A stretch of 64,000 nt of DNA, from NCBI GenBank assembly GCA_902779125.1, contig CACZAC010000018.1, positions 30,426 through 94,425 on the forward strand, written 5' to 3'. The notes beneath the pieces were generated by a model. It saw only the letters and a program-made list of their open reading frames with translations, did not search any database and was not told the origin of the DNA. This document shows positions 44,624 through 52,608 of the stretch, piece by piece. Each line of letters opens with the position of its first letter. Position 1 is the first letter of the stretch. The position numbers were made by a program, and so were the translations under genes. This DNA comes from an uncultured Bacteroidales bacterium. Lineage in GTDB: Bacteria > Bacteroidota > Bacteroidia > Bacteroidales > Muribaculaceae.

Positions 44624-45430
44624 TTACTTGGCAGGGGCCCCAAGCAATGAGTCGATGAGTGCCGTCACATCGGCGATAGTGATTTTTGCATCATCTATCA
44701 AGTCGGCATTAAATTTGCTGAATGGAACGACCTCGGTACCGGCCAGATAGTCAACCAAGTCGGCTACGTCAGCAATAGATACCACTCCATCCATGTTCAC
44801 GTCACCCGTAGCTGCAGGTTTGGGGAACACCTCGAGATAAACGATATTAGAGTTGGTGGTCACGCCGTCAACGGTGTAGTGAGTCTGAATACCGATGCGC
44901 CACTGGAAGAAAGGCTCCATGATCACGCCTTCCTCGGCAAGGGCATCCACATTGTTGGTCTTTTTCTCGAAATGAACAAACCAGTACTCAAAGTGAGGCG
45001 TGGAATGATAGGTATCCTTATCATTAAAATCATCATAAAGGAGCAAGAACGGATAAACATTGGTGGTAGGCACATCAAACTCAGGATACTCATCGGGATT
45101 AAAGACAAAAATCTCATCAAAATCGGTGTAGATGCTATAACTGAATTTGTCCTTATCCAGAATCGTATAACCCAGCGTGTGAGTGAAAATCGAGTCTATT
45201 TCAAAACTATAGTCATTGGCGACCAGATTGGACATAATGTCCATTCCATAATGAACCATAAACTGCGAATTGAATTTCCACTCACCATCTCCCGAGTGAA
45301 TGAAAGGCACACCGTCTATCCAGTCCAATTGCCATTCATCGGGGTCAGCAGGAACCGGTACTGTACTTTGAGCCATCGCATTGCCTGCAAGAGCCAGCAA
45401 CATCACGAAAAGTAAAGAAATCTTTTTCAT
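44624..45430 (-). CDS. Secreted protein with C-terminal dockerin-like repeats (1)
   Basis: 268 residues from the ATG at 45430 (MKKISLLFVMLLALAGNAMAQ). The longer open frame to 45538 lacks protein character. A Tyr/Phe/Asp-rich beta domain (about 25-205) is followed by two dockerin-type calcium repeats: GDVNMDGVVSIADVADLVDYL and, more degenerate, NADLIDDAKITIADVTALIDSLLG. The N-domain is unknown but related in layout to the 47586-48230 product (both have an FFxWRIGIQ segment and a TNS-NIVY or YSNIVY-x-EVFP segment before the repeats). No cohesin is visible in the window. Confidence 0.82.
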   Translation of the reverse strand: MKKISLLFVMLLALAGNAMAQSTVPVPADPDEWQLDWIDGVPFIHSGDGEWKFNSQFMVHYGMDIMSNLVANDYSFEIDSIFTHTLGYTILDKDKFSYSIYTDFDEIFVFNPDEYPEFDVPTTNVYPFLLLYDDFNDKDTYHSTPHFEYWFVHFEKKTNNVDALAEEGVIMEPFFQWRIGIQTHYTVDGVTTNSNIVYLEVFPKPAATGDVNMDGVVSIADVADLVDYLAGTEVVPFSKFNADLIDDAKITIADVTALIDSLLGAPAK

Positions 45431-45560
45431 AAACAATGATTGAGTTAAATGATTTATAAATAATGTTAGTTTCTTGAAAAATGGTCTTCTCTGGTTTATT
45501 TTTACTACAAAAAAACATCTTTTTCCGATAATATCCAAATTTTTCCTTGCCTAATTCAAT

Positions 45561-45600
45561 AAAAAGAATGCCTTGCCACCAGGGCAAAGGCATTCTTTTG
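45561..45600 (-). terminator. Terminator after the adhesin-like gene
   Basis: GAATGCC and GGCATTC arms with an inner GCC/GGC pair. A T-run follows on the minus strand. It lies about 50 bases past the stop at 45653. Confidence 0.7.
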
Positions 45601-45652
45601 TTTAATTGGATTCACCTATTAGAAACTACTCCATAGGCTAGTTGATGTTGAA

Positions 45653-47212
45653 TTACTCACCGCCAAGGATCAAGTCAACAAGAACTGCAACATCACCAAT
45701 TGAGATGGTGTCATCACCGTTTACGTTAGCGTTATCCTCGTTGAAGGACTCAACCGTTGCACCAACCAGGTAGTCAATCAGAGTGGTAATGTCGGCAATA
45801 CTTACAACACCATCATTATTCACGTCACCAAGGAGAATAGCACTTTCACCCAGCGTGGTGAACTCAACAGTTTCGCACCAGTTGCTTTCGCTTTCATTGT
45901 TGTAACCCATTACCTCTACCTCATAAGTGGTCTCGGGAGTAAGGCCATCGATGGTGTAGTTGGTGTTGGTAATCTCATTTACTTCAATCCACGGGTTAAC
46001 AGTGCCAATCGAAATATTATCGATGTAAAGCATCCACTGGTCATAAGTGCCATAGTTGCGGAAGACGATGCAACCCTCAGCACCCTCGAATTGATCCAGG
46101 TTAACGGTATATTCAACAGGTGCTACTGTTGACAAGAGATCTTCTTCAAACAGAGGAGTCAGTTCATCACCAATCATGGCATAAACCATAAGGTTCTCGG
46201 GATAATAGTCTGATCTACCCCACAAGGTAAACTTGAGCTCACCCTTCAAGGGCAGGTCAGGAGTACCAAGCCAGTTATCGGGCGAGCACACACCAACACC
46301 GCTTATGTATGAACCAGAGCCAAGGCAAAGGTCAGTTTGACTATCGTCTGAGTAATACAGACCCCAGTCGTTGCCGTCTTCATCAGCATCATAGACCCAC
46401 CAGCCTTCCATTTCACTCTCATAGCTATCGAGGGGGAAGGTCCACGCCATACCGGTGGATTTTTCCCTGTAGCGGAGGTTCCAACCAGTAGCATTCTCAT
46501 CGGCAGCCCACTCTACCAAAGCAGAAGTGCTAGCAGGAGTAACGGCAATCTCAGGAACTACAGGAGCATTGGGATCATCGATCTCCACGTCAGTCTGGTC
46601 ATTACCATTGGAGCCTAATGTAATGGTGAAGTGGTATGCGCAACCGCTCTTGAACTCGAAGTCATCACCACGGCCACCAGCACTACCATTCTGAGAAGCA
46701 ATCCAGAGCCTGTCACCAGGAGTGGGGTTAACCATGACATAGTCATAGGTGCCAGCGGGAATCAGAATAGTCACACTGCCGTCAAAGACAATGTTCTCAG
46801 TATTCAGATCGTTGTCGGCATTTTCAGGAATCTTGTACTCAAAATTGGCATAATCACCAGCGAAAGTACCCGAACCACCAGCTGCCTCAAATTCAACACC
46901 ATAAGCGGTAGCATCGGCATCGAGCAGCATCTGGTAGCCGCTGTAATCTGGATTATCAGGATCCGTGTTCCATACTTGATGGGCTTCAAGAGTAACTTGT
47001 GCATAACCTTCAGGAACATCAGCCTTTGCAGGTGCTCTGAATGCAATGGGCTTAGCGGTAGACAATACATTAGTGTACTTTGCATTCAGCTCAACCTTAG
47101 CCTTGCTGGTAGCCTGTTTTGAAACCTTGCTCTGAAGCTGAGACTTGGTAATACCTGCACTGGCAGATACAGCAACTGCCATGCCTAAGAGTAAAAACAA
47201 AAATTTTTTCAT
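45653..47212 (-). CDS. Secreted DUF2436 / cleaved-adhesin / Fn3 / dockerin-like protein (2)
   Basis: 519 residues from the ATG at 47212 (MKKFLFLLLGMAVAVSASA). The frame back to 47365 spans the promoter and is not protein-like. In order: a short linker; a DUF2436 domain as in Porphyromonas gingipains and HagA (GYQMLLDADATAYG, YDYVMVNPTPGDRLWIAS); then Fn3 strands (ALVEWAADENATGWNLRYRE); a cleaved-adhesin/MAM-type jelly-roll (WWVYDADEDGNDWGLYYS to WMLYIDNISIG); the remaining Fn3 strands (YTIDGLTPETTYEVEVMGY); and two dockerin repeats. It is probably a surface or secreted adhesin. The split Fn3 with a domain inserted in it is unusual. Confidence 0.82.
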   Translation of the reverse strand: MKKFLFLLLGMAVAVSASAGITKSQLQSKVSKQATSKAKVELNAKYTNVLSTAKPIAFRAPAKADVPEGYAQVTLEAHQVWNTDPDNPDYSGYQMLLDADATAYGVEFEAAGGSGTFAGDYANFEYKIPENADNDLNTENIVFDGSVTILIPAGTYDYVMVNPTPGDRLWIASQNGSAGGRGDDFEFKSGCAYHFTITLGSNGNDQTDVEIDDPNAPVVPEIAVTPASTSALVEWAADENATGWNLRYREKSTGMAWTFPLDSYESEMEGWWVYDADEDGNDWGLYYSDDSQTDLCLGSGSYISGVGVCSPDNWLGTPDLPLKGELKFTLWGRSDYYPENLMVYAMIGDELTPLFEEDLLSTVAPVEYTVNLDQFEGAEGCIVFRNYGTYDQWMLYIDNISIGTVNPWIEVNEITNTNYTIDGLTPETTYEVEVMGYNNESESNWCETVEFTTLGESAILLGDVNNDGVVSIADITTLIDYLVGATVESFNEDNANVNGDDTISIGDVAVLVDLILGGE

Positions 47213-47362
47213 AAAACAATTAATTTTGGTTAATAATGAGTTGGAATAAAAAAAGGTAATCTTCATGTTTGGGTTTATACGGCTTCCAAATTCAGGGGGC
47301 AAATCACTGTCAGGAGACAGTAAGGGAAAAACTCGAATTTGGGCGCTTTGTATAAATTTCTG

Positions 47363-47370
47363 CAAATATA
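47363..47370 (-). promoter_or_regulatory. Bacteroidetes -7 promoter box
   Basis: TATATTTG on the minus strand, about 150 bases before the adhesin-like gene start. This implies an unusually long leader. The 373-base gap 47213-47585 holds this box and the hairpin at 47489-47528. Confidence 0.55.
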
Positions 47371-47488
47371 GCGCTTTTTTTTAAAAACAAATTTGAATTT
47401 GACATGTTTTTTTTAACAAAAACAGGAAAAATTAATATAACTATTATTTTCGGTAATAATTGTTTTGCAAATTTAGAGTACCACAAGC

Positions 47489-47528
47489 AATGAATGCCTT
47501 GGCTCATTTGGAAGCCGAGGCATTCATT
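47489..47528 (-). terminator. Hairpin after dockerin gene 3
   Basis: AATGAATGCC and GGCATTCATT arms with inner GGCT/AGCC pairing, about 60 bases past the stop at 47586. The T-tract is poor, so it is a probable rather than certain terminator. Confidence 0.55.
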
Positions 47529-47585
47529 CATTAATTAAATATATCAGTTTACCCGAAAGAACAGAGTTCCATCGTCAAACTATGC

Positions 47586-48230
47586 TTACTCTGCCTTGTT
47601 AACCAACATATCGATCAGAGCAGTGACGTCAGCAATTGAGATGTTCGCATCACCATCAACGTCGGCGTTAGCCGTATTGATGGCAATATTGGCATTAAGC
47701 AGGTAGTCAATCAGAATGGTCACATCACTGATACTTACTTCGTTGTCGCCATTCACGTCACCGGGCATGCCTTCGTGGGGGAATACCTCGGTATAGACAA
47801 TGTTGGAATAGGTCTTGCTGTTGTCCTCATTAAGGTAAACTACCTGGATACCGATACGCCATGTGAAGAAGGGCTCAAAACCCTCGGCATTGGTGCGATA
47901 GAAATAGGTATAAGTCGCGCGGAAGTCCACACCCGAACTAAAAATCCAGTAGTAAATATCCGTCTGGTTACCATACAAATCATCATAGGAGTAAACGGCA
48001 TCGTCAAAGGTAAACAACTGGTCGTTGTCGGTATAAACACGATAGGCCATGTTTTCCAGCACGAGGGGATTGCCTTCGGTGTCCACCTGAGGCAAGGAAT
48101 ACATGAGACGGCTAAAACCGCTCTCATCACCACAGTCATACCATGATACATTGGTGGGATCAGCAGGAGTAGCAGCTACAGCATTGGCAGCAATAAACAG
48201 ACCTGATAAAAGCAAGAAAAATTTCTTCAT
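47586..48230 (-). CDS. Secreted protein with C-terminal dockerin-like repeats (3)
   Basis: 214 residues: signal peptide (MKKFFLLLSGLFIAANAVAA), a beta-rich domain of about 130 residues of unknown family, and two well-conserved dockerin-type repeats at the C-terminus (GDVNGDNEVSISDVTILIDYLL and NADVDGDANISIADVTALIDML) with the Asp/Asn calcium ligands in place. The N-domain shares FFTWRIGIQ and YSNIVYTEVFP with the 44624-45430 product, so these two flank the adhesin-like gene as relatives. A -7 box lies at 48366-48373. Confidence 0.82.
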   Translation of the reverse strand: MKKFFLLLSGLFIAANAVAATPADPTNVSWYDCGDESGFSRLMYSLPQVDTEGNPLVLENMAYRVYTDNDQLFTFDDAVYSYDDLYGNQTDIYYWIFSSGVDFRATYTYFYRTNAEGFEPFFTWRIGIQVVYLNEDNSKTYSNIVYTEVFPHEGMPGDVNGDNEVSISDVTILIDYLLNANIAINTANADVDGDANISIADVTALIDMLVNKAE

Positions 48231-48365
48231 AACGCATTAAGTTTAAGTTAATAATATAGAAATAAAAACAGTAGTCATCTTACAAACCGTCAGTGCTAAA
48301 TCACCATAATGAATCGGAAACAGGATGTCATTCACTTTTGATTCAGATACCAACTAATGATTTTG

Positions 48366-48373
48366 CAAATATA
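48366..48373 (-). promoter_or_regulatory. Bacteroidetes -7 promoter box
   Basis: TATATTTG on the minus strand, about 135 bases before the gene at 48230. This is the same box and a similar long leader as for the adhesin-like gene, which suggests shared control. Confidence 0.55.
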
Positions 48374-48482
48374 GCAAAAAAACAATAAATCCCGCTTTAA
48401 AAAATAGTTTTTTTTGTACCCCTCGGGAATAATACATCTGTAAACGCCATGAGCAGAAACCCCTGGAACACCCAGCAGGGAG

Positions 48483-49295
48483 TCATTCGACAACGGCAGC
48501 GGATTTAGGGACAAGGTAGGCACTGAACTCGTAGAGCAGATAGATGGGCAGGAAAACTACCGTCAACGTGAAGGGGTCACCTGTAGGGGTAATGATAGCG
48601 GCAAGCACCAGCAGCGCCACGATGGCATGACGACGATAGGTGGAGAAAAAGCCGCGATGCAGCACGCCCAGCGAGCCCAACAGCCACGCCATGAGCGGCA
48701 GCTCAAAAATAATCCCCATCACAAAAATCAGCATCAGGAAGGTGTCCATATAGCTATCAAGCGATATCTGGTTGGGAACCATCTGACTCACGTGATAGTC
48801 GGCAAGGAATCGCAAGGTAACGGGAAACACGATGAAGTAGCCCACAACCACACCGATAAAGAACATCATGCAGCCGATGAAAAACGCCAACTTGACGCCT
48901 CGCTTCTCATTGGAATAAAGCGCTGGAGAGACAAAAGTCCACAACTGATACAATACAAACGGGAAAGACAACACCAGCGCCAGCCAGAACGATGTGGACA
49001 TGTGGATAAAGAACTGTGACGCCAGCTTGATGTTAATCAGTTCAACGCTGAACCCCTCGGTAGAGAACTGGGGCAACCACGATGCCGACGAGGTGATGCG
49101 CGCAAAGAAGCGGTAAAGAACAAAATCGCCATGACACGGCGCCAGTATCACCGAGTCAAAGATGGAAGGCATGAGAAAAAACAGCCCCAGAGCCACCAGC
49201 ACAAGAAAGACCACAACACGTATCAGCATCGAGCGCAATGCGTCGATGTGATCCCAGAACGACATTTCCTGTAATTGTGGCTGCTCCTGGGCCAT
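48483..49295 (-). CDS. tatC: Sec-independent protein translocase TatC
   Basis: 270 residues with six predicted transmembrane helices and TatC hallmarks: MSFWDHIDALRSMLIR at the N-terminus (the signal-peptide-binding face), SPALYSNEKR, and FELPLMAWLLGSLG. It is the receptor for twin-arginine signal peptides in the inner membrane. It is preceded 12 bases upstream by tatA, so the two form a minimal TatAC system. Confidence 0.96.
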   Translation of the reverse strand: MAQEQPQLQEMSFWDHIDALRSMLIRVVVFLVLVALGLFFLMPSIFDSVILAPCHGDFVLYRFFARITSSASWLPQFSTEGFSVELINIKLASQFFIHMSTSFWLALVLSFPFVLYQLWTFVSPALYSNEKRGVKLAFFIGCMMFFIGVVVGYFIVFPVTLRFLADYHVSQMVPNQISLDSYMDTFLMLIFVMGIIFELPLMAWLLGSLGVLHRGFFSTYRRHAIVALLVLAAIITPTGDPFTLTVVFLPIYLLYEFSAYLVPKSAAVVE

Positions 49296-49307
49296 TACTC
49301 GGCAAAA

Positions 49308-49547
49308 CTAGTTGTTTTGGTTATCAGGGCTAGAGCCGGGCTTTTCCTTGTCAAGGTCTTCAATAGGCTTCTTGATCTCGTCTTCAATCTCGTTCATTCC
49401 CTGCTTGAAAGACTTGACGCCCTTGCCCAGACCACGCATGAGTTCGGGAATCTTCTTGCCGCCGAAGAGCAGCAACACAATGACAACGATTGCGATAATC
49501 TCACCCGTTCCCAGGTTAAAAAAAGCCAATATTCCGTTCAATGTCAT
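49308..49547 (-). CDS. tatA: Twin-arginine translocase subunit TatA/E
   Basis: 79 residues: a short transmembrane helix (about 5-26, [34 protein letters not shown], with the FG-kink and the conserved amphipathic helix) and an acidic tail. It polymerises to form the protein-conducting site with TatC. A -7 box lies 36 bases upstream at 49583-49590. It is too short for TatB, and no tatB is nearby. Confidence 0.95.
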   Translation of the reverse strand: MTLNGILAFFNLGTGEIIAIVVIVLLLFGGKKIPELMRGLGKGVKSFKQGMNEIEDEIKKPIEDLDKEKPGSSPDNQNN

Positions 49548-49582
49548 AATCCTTACTTTGATTATTTGTTGATTAGTGACTG

Positions 49583-49590
49583 CAAATATA
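49583..49590 (-). promoter_or_regulatory. Bacteroidetes -7 promoter box for tatAC
   Basis: TATATTTG on the minus strand, 36 bases before the tatA ATG. Confidence 0.6.
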
Positions 49591-49644
49591 AGGTTTTTTT
49601 TTCAGTTGTTATAAAATAATTTGTGGTATGTTGTAAAAAAGTAG

Positions 49645-49652
49645 TAATTTTG
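49645..49652 (+). promoter_or_regulatory. Bacteroidetes -7 promoter box for ptb-buk
   Basis: TAATTTTG, 38 bases before the ATG at 49691. Confidence 0.6.
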
Positions 49653-49690
49653 GGCATCCAAAACCATTAACGTCTTTATACTATTAATTA

Positions 49691-50602
49691 ATGAACACCA
49701 TTAAGAATTTTGATGAGTTGCTTGCTCATCTCAAAGAGAACAACGTGAAGAAACGTGTGGCCGTTGTTTGGGCCGCCGATGAGAAAACTCCCGCCGCCTG
49801 TGCCCAAGCTCTTGAGGCAGGTTTTATCGAAGCCATCTTTGTGGGCTGTGAAGAGAAGCTCAAAGCCAATGAAGCCTTGAAGCCCTTTGCCGACAGCATG
49901 ACTTTTGTCGATGCTACCGATGCCGATGACGCTGCTGCCAAAGCTGTGGCTCTGGTGCGTGAAGACAAGGCCGACGTGCTGATGAAAGGTCTCATCAACA
50001 CCGACAACCTGCTGCGTGCCGTCCTGAACAAGGAAACGGGCATTCTGCCCAAGGGCAACGTGCTGACCCACGCCGCCGTAGCCGACATTCCCAATTATCA
50101 CAAGTTGTTGATTTTCACCGATGCTGCCGTTATTCCCTACCCCAACCAGGCTCAGCGCATCGAGATGGTGAAGTATATGTCTAATGTCGCCCGCAACTTC
50201 GGCGTTGAGGTGCCCAAGGTGGCGCTCATCCACTGCACCGAGAAGGTCAACGGCAAGCACTTCCCCTTCACCGAGGACTATCCCGTAATCATCGACATGG
50301 CCAACAAGGGTGAGCTGGGCAAGTGCATCGTTGACGGACCGCTGGATGCCAAGTGCGCCTGCAGCATGCACGCCATGGAGGCCAAGGGCCTGACATCCCC
50401 CCTGCAGGGTGACAGCGACGTGCTCATCATGCCCGACATCGAGGCCGGTAACGTGTTCTATAAAGCCATCACCCTGTTCGCAGGCGCCAGCACCGCTGGT
50501 CTGCTGCTGGGTGCCAAGTGCCCCGCTGTGGTGCCCTCGCGTGCCGACAGCGCCCAGTCCAAGTTCTACAGCCTTGCCGTTGCCACGATGGCAGCCGAGT
50601 AA
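49691..50602 (+). CDS. ptb: Phosphate butyryltransferase family (phosphotransacylase)
   Basis: 303 residues of the PTA/PTB fold: VLMKGLINTDNLLRAVLNKETGI, LTHAAVADIPNYHKLLIFTDAAVIPYP, and the C-terminal VLIMPDIEAGNVFYKAITLFAGASTAGLLLGAKCPAVVPSRADSA. It should exchange acyl-CoA and phosphate to give acyl-phosphate. The pairing with butyrate kinase 71 bases downstream points to butyryl or branched-chain acyl substrates rather than acetyl. Codon use is strongly biased (GGC, ACC, CTG), suggesting high expression. Confidence 0.92.
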   Translation: MNTIKNFDELLAHLKENNVKKRVAVVWAADEKTPAACAQALEAGFIEAIFVGCEEKLKANEALKPFADSMTFVDATDADDAAAKAVALVREDKADVLMKGLINTDNLLRAVLNKETGILPKGNVLTHAAVADIPNYHKLLIFTDAAVIPYPNQAQRIEMVKYMSNVARNFGVEVPKVALIHCTEKVNGKHFPFTEDYPVIIDMANKGELGKCIVDGPLDAKCACSMHAMEAKGLTSPLQGDSDVLIMPDIEAGNVFYKAITLFAGASTAGLLLGAKCPAVVPSRADSAQSKFYSLAVATMAAE

Positions 50603-50627
50603 GGTCTATCCTTTACACACTAGCAAA

Positions 50628-50669
50628 AACTTAAAACCGATAACTGAAAACTGAAAATAAAAAACTAAA
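50628..50669 (+). repeat. 7-base-period repeat upstream of buk
   Basis: Six degenerate heptads (AACTTAA, AACCGAT, AACTGAA, AACTGAA and two drifted units), ending 4 bases before the buk ATG. Confidence 0.65.
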
Positions 50670-50673
50670 ACAT

Positions 50674-51729
50674 ATGAAAATCTTAGTCATCAATCCCGGA
50701 TCGACCTCCACCAAGATGGCTGTCGTTGAGAACGGCGAACCTAAACTGATTAAAGTTATCCGTCACGCAGCCGAGGAACTTGCACCGTATGCCAAAATTA
50801 CCGACCAGTTTGACTTCCGCCGCAAGATGATTCTTGGCGAGTTGGAGAAAGCCGGCATCCCCGTGGAGTTTGACGCCATTGTTGCTCGTGGCAGTTTGAC
50901 CAAGCCGCTTCCTGGCGGTGTGTATGCCGTTGACGAGAACATGATTCAAGCCACCTATGCCAGCGAACACCAGCACGCATGCGACCTGGGTTGCGTAATT
51001 GCCAACGAGATAGCCAAGGGTCTGGGTTGTCCCTGCTACATCGCCGACCCCGTCGTGACCGACGAGTTGAACGATTATGCCCGCGTCTGCGGTCTGGCAA
51101 TGTTCAAGCGCGAGAGCATCTGGCACGCCTTGAACCAGCGCGCCATCGCCCGCCGCTTTGCCAAGGAGAATGGCAAGCGCTACGAGGACCTGAACCTCAT
51201 CGTTGCCCACCTGGGTGGCGGTATCTCGGTAGCCGCTCACGACCATGGCCGTGCCGTTGACGTGAACAATGCCCTGGATGGTGAAGGCCCGTTCTCTCCC
51301 GAGCGTGCCGGCAGCCTGCCCGCTAAAGAACTGGTGAACCTGTGCTTCAGCGGTGAGTACACCAAAGATGAGATTCTGAAGATGATCTCGGGCAAGGGCG
51401 GTGTATTCTCGCACCTGGGCACCACCGACATGATTGAGGCCGAGAAGATGATGAACAACGGCGACGAGAAAGCCAAGCTTGTCATCAATGCCATGATTTA
51501 CCATATTGCCAAGGCTATCGCCGAGAAGGGCGCAGTCCTGTGCGGCAAGATTGACGCCATCCTCATTACCGGCGGTATTGCCTACTGGAACTATATGGTT
51601 GATGAGCTCAAGAAACGCGTTGACTGGATGGCACCCGTTTATGTATATCCCGGCGAGGACGAGATGTCGGCACTTGCCGAGAACGCAGCCGCTGTTCTGA
51701 AGGGCGAGATTGAAGTCAAGAAATATTGA
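50674..51729 (+). CDS. buk: Butyrate kinase
   Basis: 351 residues of the ASKHA acetokinase family: N-terminal phosphate loop ILVINPGSTSTKMAV, VARGSLTKPLPGGVYAV, the adenosine region NLIVAHLGGGISVAAHDHG, and the C-terminal DAILITGGIAYWNYMV. With the upstream phosphotransacylase it makes ATP from an acyl-phosphate, releasing butyrate or a branched-chain acid. No upstream butyryl-CoA synthesis genes lie in this window, so the fermentation product is not settled. A terminator follows. Confidence 0.94.
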   Translation: MKILVINPGSTSTKMAVVENGEPKLIKVIRHAAEELAPYAKITDQFDFRRKMILGELEKAGIPVEFDAIVARGSLTKPLPGGVYAVDENMIQATYASEHQHACDLGCVIANEIAKGLGCPCYIADPVVTDELNDYARVCGLAMFKRESIWHALNQRAIARRFAKENGKRYEDLNLIVAHLGGGISVAAHDHGRAVDVNNALDGEGPFSPERAGSLPAKELVNLCFSGEYTKDEILKMISGKGGVFSHLGTTDMIEAEKMMNNGDEKAKLVINAMIYHIAKAIAEKGAVLCGKIDAILITGGIAYWNYMVDELKKRVDWMAPVYVYPGEDEMSALAENAAAVLKGEIEVKKY

Positions 51730-51755
51730 TTTTCCACGCCATAGCATGGCGCAAA

Positions 51756-51789
51756 CAAAAAGAGGGAGCATTAAAAACTCCCTCTTTTA
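51756..51789. terminator. Bidirectional terminator after buk
   Basis: GAGGGAG (51762-51768) pairs with CTCCCTC (51778-51784). The flanking A and T tracts extend the stem. It serves buk and the convergent LysE gene. Confidence 0.85.
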
Positions 51790-51807
51790 TTATTCTATGT
51801 AGTGATT

Positions 51808-52464
51808 TCAGATTATTTGTAACTGCTGCAGGTAGGCGTAGATGCCTGTAACAAGGCCGTAGCAGGATAGCAGGATGATGATGACGCCAATGATGCGGTT
51901 GATAAGCCACATGGAGCGGATGTTGAAGTGAGTGCGCACCTTATCGACAAAGAAGGTAATTACCGCCCACCATATCAATGCACCCAAGACAATAAAAGCA
52001 TATCCCAAAATGATGTGGTAGAACTTGTATTCAGGCAAGGGGAAACCGAAACGAGCAAACAAAGGGATAATCAGAAACACAATGAGCGGATTGCTCAAGG
52101 TGAACAGGAAACCCGTAACGGCATCACGCAGGTAGTCATCCCGCTGGTCCAGGTTCTCCTTAATCTGCGTGACAGGATTGTGGAAAATCATGTACAGGGC
52201 ATAGACTATCAGGATAATACTGCCAACAACCTGCAGGACGTTGACATGGTCGGCAATGAAATCGGTAACCAGAGAAATGCCCAGTCCCACCAGCAGACAG
52301 TAGAACAAGTCGCTGACAGCGGCACCAACACCGGTGAAAAAGCCGGAGTTGCGACCTTTGTTAAGGGTACGCTGAATGCATAGGATTCCAATAGGACCCA
52401 TGGGGGCAGAGAGAATGATGCCGATAGACACACACCCTACTAATATGGATATAATAGTACCCAA
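51808..52464 (-). CDS. LysE-family amino-acid exporter
   Basis: 218 residues, about six transmembrane helices, with the family's early motif SAPMGPIGILCIQRTLNKGRNSGFFTGVGAAVSD and LFTLSNPLIVFLIIPLF. It is likely to export amino acids or small metabolites. The first codon appears to be TTG at 52464: no ATG lies upstream in frame, and the first internal Met is within the conserved motif at residue 21, too late to be the start. A -7 box is 29 bases upstream at 52493-52500. Confidence 0.85.
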   Translation of the reverse strand: MGTIISILVGCVSIGIILSAPMGPIGILCIQRTLNKGRNSGFFTGVGAAVSDLFYCLLVGLGISLVTDFIADHVNVLQVVGSIILIVYALYMIFHNPVTQIKENLDQRDDYLRDAVTGFLFTLSNPLIVFLIIPLFARFGFPLPEYKFYHIILGYAFIVLGALIWWAVITFFVDKVRTHFNIRSMWLINRIIGVIIILLSCYGLVTGIYAYLQQLQII

Positions 52465-52492
52465 TACTGGAGGTTATTCAGTTTACAACCTG

Positions 52493-52500
52493 CAAAGGTA
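52493..52500 (-). promoter_or_regulatory. Bacteroidetes -7 promoter box
   Basis: TACCTTTG on the minus strand, 29 bases before the TTG start of the LysE-type gene. Confidence 0.6.
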
Positions 52501-52608
52501 GTAATTTGTTTTCACTTAATCGTGGATTGCAAACGGTTTTTTATTGTTGATGGGCGATTGTTGGGATAAAAAAGATATTCAACGTGAGTTGCAGGGCGAG
52601 GGTGAGTA

